The position numbers and the translations under genes were made by a program. A DNA stretch of 64,000 nt from Maridesulfovibrio sp050916235 (lineage in GTDB: Bacteria; Desulfobacterota; Desulfovibrionia; Desulfovibrionales; Desulfovibrionaceae). Below, piece after piece: positions 49,330 to 58,406 of the stretch (the first letter of the stretch is position 1; each line of letters opens with the position of its first letter). The DNA is taken from the NCBI RefSeq assembly GCF_050916235.1, contig NZ_CP104854.1, positions 1,488,001 to 1,552,000 on the forward strand. The letters are read 5' to 3'. The notes under the pieces are model-generated. The model worked only from the letters and a program-made list of their open reading frames with translations, had not been told where the DNA came from and made no database searches.

Positions 49330-49815
49330 ATGTCAAACACACTTAACTTCAGGGACTTCATCCAGGCGATGGCCTCAGCAGTTATAGAAACCCAGAACCG
49401 AATAGAAAAACACCAGTTAATGAACATCCGGTCATACTTTGATGTGGATTCGCGTCCAAGATGCATGGAAATCTATGCCCCTTCCATGCACCCGGACGCA
49501 GCCGAAAATGAAGAAGACATATACAGGGTACCACTGCTGCCGTTGGTTGCCCCCAACATGCTGAAAGTCAAAGACGTGGAAATGACCTTCGATGTTGAGC
49601 TGGCAGGCCTGCTGACAGATGAGGATAGCGACAAGAAAAAAGCAAGCGAGATGCTGTGCGTCAATCTTGCCGGAGGAGACAAGGAACGAGCCAATACACT
49701 GCATGTCACATTAAGGGTGGAGACATCCGAACCGAGTGACGGAGTCATGCGCCTGATGAACCACCTCACTCAGACACAAGGCGTATACAAACGTGTTGAC
49801 TATAATGAGGAGTAA
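49330..49815 (+). CDS. DUF2589-related protein
   Basis: This 161-residue protein shares a core with the DUF2589 protein at 47777: VPLLPLVAPNMLKVKDVEMTFDVEL here against VPLLSIVNVPNLSIKSVDITFDMEV there. N-terminally it has NFRDFIQAMASAVIETQNRIEKH, a helix, and it ends with a short acidic tail. Function is unknown. CGAGAG gives a weak ribosome site. It is probably a diverged paralog within the same operon. Confidence 0.7.
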   Translation: MSNTLNFRDFIQAMASAVIETQNRIEKHQLMNIRSYFDVDSRPRCMEIYAPSMHPDAAENEEDIYRVPLLPLVAPNMLKVKDVEMTFDVELAGLLTDEDSDKKKASEMLCVNLAGGDKERANTLHVTLRVETSEPSDGVMRLMNHLTQTQGVYKRVDYNEE

Positions 49816-49867
49816 AACTCACCCGACCAACAATCAAAACATGAATATAAATTCAGGAGGCTTTCCC

Positions 49868-50299
49868 ATGATTCATGCTATGCAAAAGTCAATTTCAGTA
49901 ATAATCCTGACCGCAATCGTTTTACTATACAATTTTTCGGGCTTTGCCTCTGCTCAGGAAGTCTCATGCTGGGCTGCTAAAGGCTGGGAGATGCAGCTTC
50001 AGCAAACCGGCAAAAAAACATCCATAGTGCAGCTGCACAATCTCGGAGAACATCCATGCATAAGCAAGGCCCAGCTTTACGACAACACCGGCAGCCTCCG
50101 CGACGGGAAAGGATACTGCAAAAAGTTCAACAACAGGGAAATCACTGCTGACGACCAACACGGCAGGGAAGAAATACTTGTTACAATCAAAGGAAATGGT
50201 TCCGAACCAGACGCAAGCATCGCGTTCACATTCGAAAGAAAAGCAGAATTACTTGATCCGTCAGATATAGATTACAATCCGACTCCATGTTTCCACTGA
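49868..50299 (+). CDS. Exported hypothetical protein, end of the DUF2589 cluster
   Basis: This 143-residue protein has a signal peptide (SVIILTAIVLLYNFSGFASA then QEV) and a mature chain of about 110 residues with cysteines in VSCWAA, HPCISK, GYCKKF and TPCFH. No family is recognised. The start at 49868 is well supported by AGGAGG; a frame from 49793 is longer but overlaps the preceding gene and has no ribosome site. It is last before the terminator at 50338. Confidence 0.75.
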   Translation: MIHAMQKSISVIILTAIVLLYNFSGFASAQEVSCWAAKGWEMQLQQTGKKTSIVQLHNLGEHPCISKAQLYDNTGSLRDGKGYCKKFNNREITADDQHGREEILVTIKGNGSEPDASIAFTFERKAELLDPSDIDYNPTPCFH

Positions 50300-50337
50300 T
50301 TCACCAGCCTTTATCGGAATATGAAACCAGCACAAAA

Positions 50338-50365
50338 AAAGCACTTAGCTCCGGTTAAGTGCTTT
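50338..50365. terminator. Terminator after the DUF2589 cluster
   Basis: AAAGCACTTA pairs with TAAGTGCTTT around an eight-base loop, with TT on one side and a run of A on the other. It sits between convergent genes. Confidence 0.85.
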
Positions 50366-50431
50366 TCATTATGACCGTATTCATGCTGACATTACTCCAA
50401 CTCGGAATACCGCATGAATAGTTACTGAATT

Positions 50432-51502
50432 CTATAATGCTGTACCGAAATGCCTTTCCAGAACCGGTCCCAGCTGTGCTTCCCAGTCCCCGCGCACATC
50501 CATGAAATTCTCCGTGAGCAATTTGATTCGGCCTACGGTTTCTTCATCAGTTCCGGCAGCGAACAGAGTCGGCAGATGCATGTAGCTACCCTCAACCGTA
50601 CGGCCGCGCTGCCCGAGATAGACAATGGTCAGATCAATAATACGCGACTGGACATCCGCCAGTTCCGGCAGCGATCTCACGGCAAATGCGGCAGGAGGAA
50701 ACCAGTCCGTGTGTCCGCCGGGGCAGACTTCCGGGGCGATATCCGAGGAACCGGCAACTCCTTTGGCATGAACAAGGGTCCGGGCAAGAACGGCCGAAGC
50801 GTCCACAATCACTACATCTTCCGGCAGCAGACCTTCGCGCTTGAACCGGGCGCAACTTTCCGCCGTCAGGGCAAGGGGCAGCTCGGTACAGCCAAGCACA
50901 ACCTTTCGGCATCCATGACGTTCATATTCATCTCGGACGACTTCGCAGAGCAGAGTTTCGGACTGGGCTGTGATCTTGGCGGTCTTGATGCCGAACCCGG
51001 TATCGTAAATGGCGGCCATGACCTTGCGCTGGTTCTCCGGGGAGGCACCAAAAGCGGAAACCCCAAGATCTTTGAGTGCCTGCTGGTAAAGACCGGATTC
51101 CACAAGACTTGTAACACCGAGGACGAGAACCTTTCCGGCTTCACCGGCCATGCTCCTTGCCGTTTCATGGATCATATCCACAAAAAGCATCGGCAGATCG
51201 GCCATGACCTCACGAAACAGCTCATGGGCACTGTTGCAGGCCAGCCCGACAGCCCCGCATCCGAGATACTGCATGACCAGCGCGGTATGGGCGGCAGTGG
51301 CCCTCTTGCGCAGTTCCGGGCCGTCTCCCGGCAGCCAGATTCGTCCGACCTCTTCCGGTCTGTAGGCCAGGCGGGAATTTCCGTAGACCACGTATGAATT
51401 CTGCCCGGAGCCAGGTACAACCGCCATCTTTCGCACCAGATCAACCATGGCCTCGTTACCCAGGCCGCCGATGACACCAACTACATTCTCTCTATTGCCC
51501 AT
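50432..51502 (-). CDS. Aspartate/glutamate racemase-family protein with C-terminal extension
   Basis: This 356-residue protein fits the Asp/Glu racemase family: VVGVIGGLGNEAMVDLV at the start, the first catalytic Cys in LACNSAHELF, and the second in LGCTELPLAL. The first 245 residues cover the usual racemase length and about 110 more follow, with a GGHTDWFPP segment and a helical tail that I do not recognise. The ATG at 51502 is chosen because GGGAG precedes it. It is divergent from the XRE regulator and adjacent to a dipeptide transporter, so it may act on amino acids released from imported peptides. Confidence 0.82.
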   Translation of the reverse strand: MGNRENVVGVIGGLGNEAMVDLVRKMAVVPGSGQNSYVVYGNSRLAYRPEEVGRIWLPGDGPELRKRATAAHTALVMQYLGCGAVGLACNSAHELFREVMADLPMLFVDMIHETARSMAGEAGKVLVLGVTSLVESGLYQQALKDLGVSAFGASPENQRKVMAAIYDTGFGIKTAKITAQSETLLCEVVRDEYERHGCRKVVLGCTELPLALTAESCARFKREGLLPEDVVIVDASAVLARTLVHAKGVAGSSDIAPEVCPGGHTDWFPPAAFAVRSLPELADVQSRIIDLTIVYLGQRGRTVEGSYMHLPTLFAAGTDEETVGRIKLLTENFMDVRGDWEAQLGPVLERHFGTAL

Positions 51503-51633
51503 GATTCTCCCTGACTCCATTTCACAAATACATACGCTCGAAAACGCGGTGTAAAAAAATATTAACCTTTATTACTTTTTTTGTTAACACCGATACAATC
51601 TACTTCAAATCTTATCAACAACTGAATACACAA

Positions 51634-52659
51634 ATGAGCATGAGAAAATATCCGGACACCCTGAACGACATTATTGCCAAAAGCGGACTGAACCTGAACA
51701 GCATCTGCAAGCTGTCCGGCGTTTCAAACACCTACCTGACCAAGCTTGGCCGGGGGCTCATCAACCATCCCGGCAAGGACAAGATCGCGTCCATCCTGCT
51801 GGCTCTGAACTATCGCATTGCCGACATCAATTCCGTGCTTGCCGAATACGATTACCAGCCCCTGAACAAGCACGACATTCCGGCTATACTTAACAACAAC
51901 AGGAAACGTAAAATCGAAGGTCCGCTGATGCCGCACTATGACCGGCTGTATTTCGAACTGATGCTGGTGGTATTTGAGCAGATCGGCGGAACCAAGATCG
52001 TGGTCAAGGATGTGCCCAGCGGGGTGTACCAGCCGTACATGCTCTACATGATGAAGGAGTTCCAGCTTGAGCTGGACGGCGAGGCGGAACGCTTTCTGTA
52101 CGAGCTTACGGGACAGGTCGTGCGCGAAAGACTGGCCCTGTTCAAGGAGAACTGCCGCAAGGGGCACAAAATAATAACCTACATGTGCCGCGAATGCCTC
52201 GATGAAACCATGGACCGCACCATCAATAAAATAGTCGGCAAAAAGGACATGGGCAGGCTGCAACTCTATGCCCGCTATTTTGCCAATGCGGTTTCCTGTG
52301 CCATCAAATTTCCAGATCAGCACCAGTTGCGGGTCACCGAACGCTGTTCCATGTTTGAATTCCTCATTCAGGATGCCGACGGCAGGAAACCTTCCCTCAA
52401 CTTCACCGGCAGCAGCAAACATTCCTTCAACAACCCCTACGACCAGCACAACCTCGAAGGATTTTCCACCAGTGCCCCGGCCATGCTGAACCTGTTCAAG
52501 GTTGAAATAGACATGTGCGAAGCAGCCATCATTCCCGGAAGCTCCCCGCAGGAACTGCGCAGTTACGTTTCAGACAAATTCGGAAAATGGAAGGTCGGGC
52601 ACTTCTTTGATGAAGCCATGGATGAACTGATGTCTACTCCCGGACTTAGACTCTTTTAG
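51634..52659 (+). CDS. XRE-type helix-turn-helix regulator
   Basis: This 341-residue protein has an N-terminal HTH (LNDIIAKSGLNLNSICKLSG VSNTYLTKLGRG, residues about 9-40) and a long C-terminal domain that I do not recognise. It has a cysteine-containing YMCRECLDETMDR region near residue 190. Its position between the divergent racemase and the dpp-like operon suggests it controls one or both. The start is ATG 51634 or 51640 with weak ribosome sites. Confidence 0.75.
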   Translation: MSMRKYPDTLNDIIAKSGLNLNSICKLSGVSNTYLTKLGRGLINHPGKDKIASILLALNYRIADINSVLAEYDYQPLNKHDIPAILNNNRKRKIEGPLMPHYDRLYFELMLVVFEQIGGTKIVVKDVPSGVYQPYMLYMMKEFQLELDGEAERFLYELTGQVVRERLALFKENCRKGHKIITYMCRECLDETMDRTINKIVGKKDMGRLQLYARYFANAVSCAIKFPDQHQLRVTERCSMFEFLIQDADGRKPSLNFTGSSKHSFNNPYDQHNLEGFSTSAPAMLNLFKVEIDMCEAAIIPGSSPQELRSYVSDKFGKWKVGHFFDEAMDELMSTPGLRLF

Positions 52660-52820
52660 AAAAACAGCTTAAACTATTATAATGCATATTTTTTTACACT
52701 GACATTTGCTAGGTTTAATTTTTTTTTAAACCGTATGGACTATTTTTGTTTGACTAAGGCACAACTTTTTCACTAAATTGGCATTTCAGCACATATAACC
52801 CACATACAAGACCCTCCAAA

Positions 52821-53819
52821 ATGGAACAAATTGACAAAAAAGAAATTTTAAGAATCCAAAACCTGCAGACCCATTTCTTTTCCTCCGACGGAACAGCAAA
52901 GGCTGTGGACGGAGCCACCTTCTCCCTTTCACAGGGCAAGGTGCTTGGGGTTGTAGGAGAGTCCGGCTGCGGAAAGAGCGTGACCGCCCAGTCGGTCATG
53001 AGACTTGTTCCGTGCCCTCCCGGTAAAATCGTCGGTGGAGAAATCCTTTTTGACGGAAAAGACCTTACCAGACTGAGCATGTCCGAGATGAGGCACATCC
53101 GCGGCAACCGGATCTCGATGATCTTTCAGGAGCCCATGACCTCGCTCAACCCGGTATTCACCATCGGGGACCAGATTTCCGAGATGTTCATCCTGCACCG
53201 CAAGATGAACAAGAAAGACGCGCTTGATGCTTCCATAGAAATGCTCGCCAAGGTCCAGATTCCAGCACCTGAAGCCAGGGTATCCGAATATCCGCACCAG
53301 CTTTCAGGCGGTATGCGCCAGCGGGTGATGATCGCCATGGCCCTTTCATGCGACCCGGAAGTGCTGATTGCCGACGAACCCACAACAGCCCTTGACGTTA
53401 CTGTTCAGGCCCAGATTCTGGATCTGATTATGAAGCTTAAGGACGACTTCGGGACCGCGGTTGAAATGATCACCCACGATCTGGGTGTCATTGCCGAAAC
53501 AGCGGATTCCATCGTGGTCATGTATGCGGGCAAGGTGGTGGAACAGGCCGACACGATCGAGCTGTTCGAAAACACCATGCACCCCTACACACGGGGCCTG
53601 CTCAACTCCACTCCCATTCTCGGACGCAGAACCGCAGGCAAATTTGAACGTCTCAATGAGATCAAAGGGATGGTTCCATCCCTGTACAATCTCCCCAAGG
53701 GCTGCAAGTTCCGCGAACGCTGCTCCCAGGCCATGCCCATCTGTGCCGAGAATGAGCCGGAACTCACCGAAATAAACGGCAGCCATGCGGTTAGATGCTG
53801 GCTGCACATCCCCCATTAG
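52821..53819 (+). CDS. Dipeptide/oligopeptide ABC transporter ATP-binding protein (DppD-like)
   Basis: This 332-residue ATPase has Walker A GESGCGKS, the Q-loop at IFQEPMTSLNPV, the signature LSGGMRQRVMIAMALS and Walker B VLIADEPTTALDV. The C-terminal peptide-transporter zinc-type motif CKFRERCSQAMPICA is present. It pairs with the next ATPase at four bases distance. Upstream is an A/T-rich region with the inverted repeat GGTTTAA/TTAAACC (52712-52732), a possible operator for the adjacent regulator. The start ATG has little Shine-Dalgarno. Confidence 0.92.
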   Translation: MEQIDKKEILRIQNLQTHFFSSDGTAKAVDGATFSLSQGKVLGVVGESGCGKSVTAQSVMRLVPCPPGKIVGGEILFDGKDLTRLSMSEMRHIRGNRISMIFQEPMTSLNPVFTIGDQISEMFILHRKMNKKDALDASIEMLAKVQIPAPEARVSEYPHQLSGGMRQRVMIAMALSCDPEVLIADEPTTALDVTVQAQILDLIMKLKDDFGTAVEMITHDLGVIAETADSIVVMYAGKVVEQADTIELFENTMHPYTRGLLNSTPILGRRTAGKFERLNEIKGMVPSLYNLPKGCKFRERCSQAMPICAENEPELTEINGSHAVRCWLHIPH

Positions 53820-53822
53820 CTT

Positions 53823-54788
53823 ATGAATGAATTTTTGCTGCAAGCTGAAGATCTGAAGGTCCATTTCCCCATCAAAAAAGGTATCCTTTCCCGCATTGCG
53901 GGATACGTCTATGCCGTGGACGGGGTAGACCTTGAACTGCGCAAGGGGGAGACCCTGGGTATTGTCGGAGAATCCGGCTGTGGAAAGTCCACTGCCGGTC
54001 TGGCCCTGATGAGGCTTATTGAGCCCACCGGCGGTATCGTCCGCTGGAAAGGGCGCGACATGGGCGAGATGTCCGCCGCGGAAATGCGCGCACTGCGCCG
54101 GGAGATGCAGCTCATCTTTCAGGACCCCTACTCCTCTCTCAACCCGCGCATGAACGTAAACCAGATCCTGTCCAACCCCATGGATGTGCACGGCATGTAC
54201 ACCGGCAGTGAAAGGGCCGACAGGCTGGCCTTCCTGCTCAAGACCGTCGGCATGAGCCCGGATCAGGGCATGCGCTACCCGCACGAATTTTCCGGGGGAC
54301 AGAGACAGCGACTGGGCATAGCCCGCGCCCTGGCCCTGAACCCGTCGGTAATCATCGGGGACGAGCCGGTATCCGCGCTGGACGTGTCCATCCAGGCCCA
54401 GATCATCAACCTGCTCATGGACCTGAAGAAACAGTTTGACCTCTCACTGGTTGTAATCTCCCACGACCTTGCGGTGGTTGAATACATCTGCGACCGCATC
54501 GTGGTGATGTATCTCGGCAAAGTTGTGGAGACCGGATCATACGCGGACATATACAGCAACCCGAAACACCCCTACACCCAGGCCCTGCTCTCGGCAGTTC
54601 CCATCCCGGACCCGCGCCGGGCAAGACAACGCCAGATCCTGACCGGGGATGTACCCAGCCCGATAAACCCGCCTTCGGGATGCCGCTTTCATACGCGCTG
54701 CCCGAAGGCGATGGATATATGTTCACAGGAAACTCCCGGTGCCACTGACTTCGGTGGGGGGCACAGGGCCGCATGCCACTTGTATTAG
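53823..54788 (+). CDS. Dipeptide/oligopeptide ABC transporter ATP-binding protein (DppF-like)
   Basis: This 321-residue second ATPase has Walker A GESGCGKS, QDPYSSLNPR, the signature FSGGQRQRLGIARAL and Walker B VIIGDEPVSALDV. The C-terminal CRFHTRCPKAMDICSQE motif is typical of Opp/Dpp ATPases. It follows the first ATPase by four bases, so they form a heterodimeric motor. A short hydrophilic tail ends in RAACHLY. Confidence 0.92.
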   Translation: MNEFLLQAEDLKVHFPIKKGILSRIAGYVYAVDGVDLELRKGETLGIVGESGCGKSTAGLALMRLIEPTGGIVRWKGRDMGEMSAAEMRALRREMQLIFQDPYSSLNPRMNVNQILSNPMDVHGMYTGSERADRLAFLLKTVGMSPDQGMRYPHEFSGGQRQRLGIARALALNPSVIIGDEPVSALDVSIQAQIINLLMDLKKQFDLSLVVISHDLAVVEYICDRIVVMYLGKVVETGSYADIYSNPKHPYTQALLSAVPIPDPRRARQRQILTGDVPSPINPPSGCRFHTRCPKAMDICSQETPGATDFGGGHRAACHLY

Positions 54789-54834
54789 AGCGGCATGAAA
54801 TTAGCGTGTTAACCTATTTCTGGAGGATCAATCC

Positions 54835-56349
54835 ATGAAACGTCTTGCTGTTGTCGCAAGCCTCGTCGCAATGCTGATGCTGCCCTCCCTTGCCATGGCC
54901 AAGGCCGACCTGACCATTGCAACGGACGCTCCGCCCAAATCCATGAACCCCCATGCTTACTCTTCCGATGCCAACTACTCCTACATGTCCAACTTTTTTG
55001 ATGGACTGCTCCAGCGTCCCGGTGCCGACGGAAAGCTCGCACCCGCACTGGCGACAGAGTGGGAACGCATTGACGGACTGACCTGGAAGTTCAAACTGCG
55101 CAAGGGTGTTAAATTCCACAACGGCAATGCCTTCAATGCCGATGACGTGAAATTTACCTTCGAACGCATGAAGGACCCCAAGTACTCCCGTTTCCTGAAC
55201 ATGGGTAACGCCATCGCTTCTATCGAAACTCCCGACGAGTACACCGTAATCTTCAAAACCGTTAAACCCGTGCCCTGGTTTGCTGAAACCATGGCCCAGA
55301 TGTTCATTGTGGACAAAGAGTCATCCATTGGACGTGAAGACGGCGACTACAACACCAAGCCCATCGGCACCGGTGCCTACGTATTTGATGAATGGGTGAA
55401 GGGTTCCTACATCCGCATGCATGCCAACCCCGACTACTGGGAAGGCGCACCCAAATACAAAACTGTTGAAATCCGTCCTATTGTTGAAGAAGCAACCCGC
55501 TTCGCAGCTCTGGCAGGAAAGCAGGTCGACCTCGTAAACGGTGTACCCATCACCCTTTATGACCGCATCAGCAAGATGCCCGCCATCGAGACCATTTCCC
55601 GTCCCGCACGCCGCTGCATCTTCCTGCAGGTTTCCAACAAGCCCGGTACTCCTTTCGCTGACCTGCGTGTACGTCAGGCACTGGCCCACGCCATAAACGA
55701 AGATGAAATCATCGCCAAGGTAATGCACGGACATGCCAAAAAGTCCGCCCAGATTCCTGACGCTCCGACCATCGGTTATGATGAATCCATTAAACGTTAC
55801 GAATATGACCCTGCAAAAGCCAAGAAACTGCTTGCTGAAGCAGGTTACCCTGAAGGCTTTGAAATCACCCTCGCAGGCCCCAACGACCGTTACACCAACG
55901 ATGCAAAGATCTGCGAAGCCATTGCAAAATACCTCGCCAAAGTGGGTCTGAAACCCAGCCTTGACGTGAAACCCAAGTCCATCTTCTTTGACGAGACTTC
56001 CGAATTCAAGCACCCCTTCTACCTGATCGGCTGGTTCGACGGTTCCTACGACTTCGGCCGTACCGCAGAAAAGAACCTGCACACATGGGATAAGGAAAAA
56101 GGCATGGGCGCCTACAACGGAGCAGTATACTCCAACCCCGAAATCGATAAGCTGATCATCGAATCCTCCTCCATCCTCGATCATGCAGAACGCGAAAAAG
56201 CACTGCAGAAGATCAACCGGATGGCAATGGAAGATGTTGCTTTCATCCCCCTGCACTACCAGCAGGACATGTACGCGGTTGTCAAAGACAAGGGGATAAA
56301 GTTCACTCCCCGTCCCGACCGCTGGATAGTGCTTAAAGAAATCCAGTAA
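54835..56349 (+). CDS. Periplasmic dipeptide/oligopeptide-binding protein (DppA/OppA family)
   Basis: This 504-residue exported receptor has a signal peptide (MKRLAVVASLVAMLMLPSLA then MA) and the SBP family 5 pattern: FDGLLQRPGADGKLAPALAT, then LRKGVKFHNGNAFNADDVKF near residue 85. Length is normal. GGAGGAT precedes the ATG. A stem-loop after its stop probably limits read-through, giving more receptor than permease. Its exact peptide is unknown. Confidence 0.94.
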   Translation: MKRLAVVASLVAMLMLPSLAMAKADLTIATDAPPKSMNPHAYSSDANYSYMSNFFDGLLQRPGADGKLAPALATEWERIDGLTWKFKLRKGVKFHNGNAFNADDVKFTFERMKDPKYSRFLNMGNAIASIETPDEYTVIFKTVKPVPWFAETMAQMFIVDKESSIGREDGDYNTKPIGTGAYVFDEWVKGSYIRMHANPDYWEGAPKYKTVEIRPIVEEATRFAALAGKQVDLVNGVPITLYDRISKMPAIETISRPARRCIFLQVSNKPGTPFADLRVRQALAHAINEDEIIAKVMHGHAKKSAQIPDAPTIGYDESIKRYEYDPAKAKKLLAEAGYPEGFEITLAGPNDRYTNDAKICEAIAKYLAKVGLKPSLDVKPKSIFFDETSEFKHPFYLIGWFDGSYDFGRTAEKNLHTWDKEKGMGAYNGAVYSNPEIDKLIIESSSILDHAEREKALQKINRMAMEDVAFIPLHYQQDMYAVVKDKGIKFTPRPDRWIVLKEIQ

Positions 56350-56363
56350 AACCTAAAAAATCA

Positions 56364-56383
56364 GGGGCCGCTCAGGCGGCCCC
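56364..56383 (+). terminator. Intercistronic stem-loop after the binding-protein gene
   Basis: GGGGCCGC pairs with GCGGCCCC around TCAG, followed by GTTTC. It is a typical attenuating hairpin between an abundant binding protein and its permease. Confidence 0.7.
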
Positions 56384-56395
56384 GTTTCATACATC

Positions 56396-57361
56396 ATGGC
56401 ATCATATATTTTACGAAGATTGTTGCAGGGCGGAATGGTCCTTCTGGCCGTCTCCTTCATCTGCTTCTGCCTGTTCCGCTACACCGGAGACCCGGTACTC
56501 ATGCTGGCCGGCAAATACGCCACCCAGCAGGAACGCGAAATGGTCAGGCAGGTATACGGACTGGATCAGCCTCCGCATGTCCAGTACGTCAAATTTCTCG
56601 GAGGCGTCCTCAAGGGCGATTTCGGCAAATCCTATATCAGTCAGGTGGATGCGCTGGACGCCATTCTTGAACGCTTTCCGGCCACATTCGAACTGGCCTT
56701 TGCAGCGATCCTCATCTCCTTCACCCTGGGTGTGGGCCTTGGCATCGTCGTTTCCATCTGGCCGCGAGGATTCATCAGCAGGACCATAATGTCCGGATCG
56801 CTTATGGGGATATCCATACCGACCTTCCTTATCGGTATCCTGCTGGTTATGTTCTTCTCGGTATATCTGGACATACTGCCCTCATTCGGGCGCGGTGACA
56901 CCGTGACCATAGGATCGTGGCGTACCGGCCTGCTCACCTGGGACGGCATCAAACACATCATCCTCCCGGCCCTGACCCTCTCCGGCTACCAATTGGCGGT
57001 AATGCTGCGCCTGACCCGTGCCGGCATGCGCGAAGTAATGGGCGAGGAATACATCAAGACAGCATGGGCCAAGGGACTTTCTCCCTTCAAGGTCATCATG
57101 AAGCATGCCCTGCGCAACGTGCTGATCCCGGTAGTGACAATTGCCGGACTGTCCTTCGGGGAACTTATCGCCTTCTCCATCGTCACCGAGACAATCTTCC
57201 AGTGGCCGGGCATGGGCAACCTGCTCCTGACCTCCATATTCGAGACCGACCAGCCGATTATCGTTACATACATTATGCTGGCCTCATTTATCATCCTGTT
57301 CATCAATATAATGGTTGACCTGCTCTACGCATTCCTCAACCCCAAAATTCGCTACGATTAG
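56396..57361 (+). CDS. Dipeptide ABC transporter permease (DppB-like)
   Basis: This 321-residue membrane protein has about six transmembrane segments. The N-terminus MASYILRRLLQGGMVLLAVS is typical of OppB/DppB, and the EAA loop contacting the ATPases is around EYIKTAWAKGLSPFKVIMKH. It is separated from the second permease by eight bases. Confidence 0.93.
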   Translation: MASYILRRLLQGGMVLLAVSFICFCLFRYTGDPVLMLAGKYATQQEREMVRQVYGLDQPPHVQYVKFLGGVLKGDFGKSYISQVDALDAILERFPATFELAFAAILISFTLGVGLGIVVSIWPRGFISRTIMSGSLMGISIPTFLIGILLVMFFSVYLDILPSFGRGDTVTIGSWRTGLLTWDGIKHIILPALTLSGYQLAVMLRLTRAGMREVMGEEYIKTAWAKGLSPFKVIMKHALRNVLIPVVTIAGLSFGELIAFSIVTETIFQWPGMGNLLLTSIFETDQPIIVTYIMLASFIILFINIMVDLLYAFLNPKIRYD

Positions 57362-57369
57362 GAAGGACA

Positions 57370-58248
57370 ATGAACAGACCTTTGCTGAAAAAACGCCTGC
57401 GCAGCTTCAGAAACGATAAACCGGCCATGATCGGTGCGGCCATCCTGCTGATATTCATCCTCGCAGGAAGTCTGGCCCCGCTTCTTGCGCCCATGAACCC
57501 CTACGACCTGAGTACACTTGATCTGGGCAATATGCTTAAACAGCCGTTCTGGATGGACGGCGGTTCCATAAGCTTCCCCCTTGGCACGGATGATCAGGGC
57601 CGCGGCATTCTTTCAACCATCCTCTACGGCCTGCGCACCTCGCTCATCGTTGGCGGATCGGTTGTCGCCATTGCCGGGAGCATCGGCATCACCCTCGGAA
57701 TGGTCGGGGCATACTACGGCGGAATCATCGACTCGTTCGTCATGCGCTGCGCGGACACAGTGTTCTCCTTCTCAACCACCCTGCTGGCCGTACTGCTGCT
57801 TGGCGTGTTTGAGACAAGAGGAATCGGGACAGTCATCTTCGCCATCTGCATCGCGGACTGGGTAAAATACGCCAGAACCATCCGCGGCAGCGTGCTTGAA
57901 ATCAAGAACAACCCTTACGTCATGGCTGCCAAGGCTTCCGGGGCGCGGGATTTCCGCATTCTTTTTCAACATATCCTGCCCAACGCCCTGCCGCCTATCT
58001 TTGTAGTCATGGCAGTGGACCTTGCGGTTGTAATCATGCTGGAGGCTACACTTAGCTTCCTTGGTGTTGGTGTCCCCCTCACGGAACCTTCCCTTGGTAT
58101 GATGATCTCTATCGGCAAGAACTACATCTACGCCGGAATGTGGTGGATGACCCTGTTCCCCGGTGCGGCACTGATTCTGCTGGTAGTAGGCATCAACCTG
58201 TTTGCCGACTGGCTCAGGGATGAAATGAACCCCAAGCTGGCCCGATAA
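57370..58248 (+). CDS. Dipeptide ABC transporter permease (DppC-like)
   Basis: This 292-residue membrane protein is of the OppC/DppC type: the N-terminal FRNDKPAMIGAAILLIFILA segment, then HPLGTD-like FPLGTDDQGRGILSTILYG near residue 70, and the EAA loop around NPYVMAAKASGARDFRILFQ. It has about six membrane segments. GGAAGGA precedes the start. A strong terminator follows, ahead of the M20 gene. Confidence 0.93.
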   Translation: MNRPLLKKRLRSFRNDKPAMIGAAILLIFILAGSLAPLLAPMNPYDLSTLDLGNMLKQPFWMDGGSISFPLGTDDQGRGILSTILYGLRTSLIVGGSVVAIAGSIGITLGMVGAYYGGIIDSFVMRCADTVFSFSTTLLAVLLLGVFETRGIGTVIFAICIADWVKYARTIRGSVLEIKNNPYVMAAKASGARDFRILFQHILPNALPPIFVVMAVDLAVVIMLEATLSFLGVGVPLTEPSLGMMISIGKNYIYAGMWWMTLFPGAALILLVVGINLFADWLRDEMNPKLAR

Positions 58249-58257
58249 AGCTGCCCC

Positions 58258-58285
58258 AAAGCCTCCGGCCCATGCCGGAGGCTTT
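58258..58285 (+). terminator. Terminator after the dipeptide transporter operon
   Basis: AAAGCCTCCGG pairs perfectly with CCGGAGGCTTT around a six-base loop, followed by AAT. The next gene begins 122 bases on. Confidence 0.8.
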
Positions 58286-58406
58286 AATCGTTTCGATCCA
58301 GTCCGGAGCAGACCCGGAAACAGCAAATTTCAATGCGGTCCCTCCTGCTGCACACAACCGGCAGAAGGAACCGAGGACTAAACAGAACATCCTAAACGGT
58401 GCAAAA

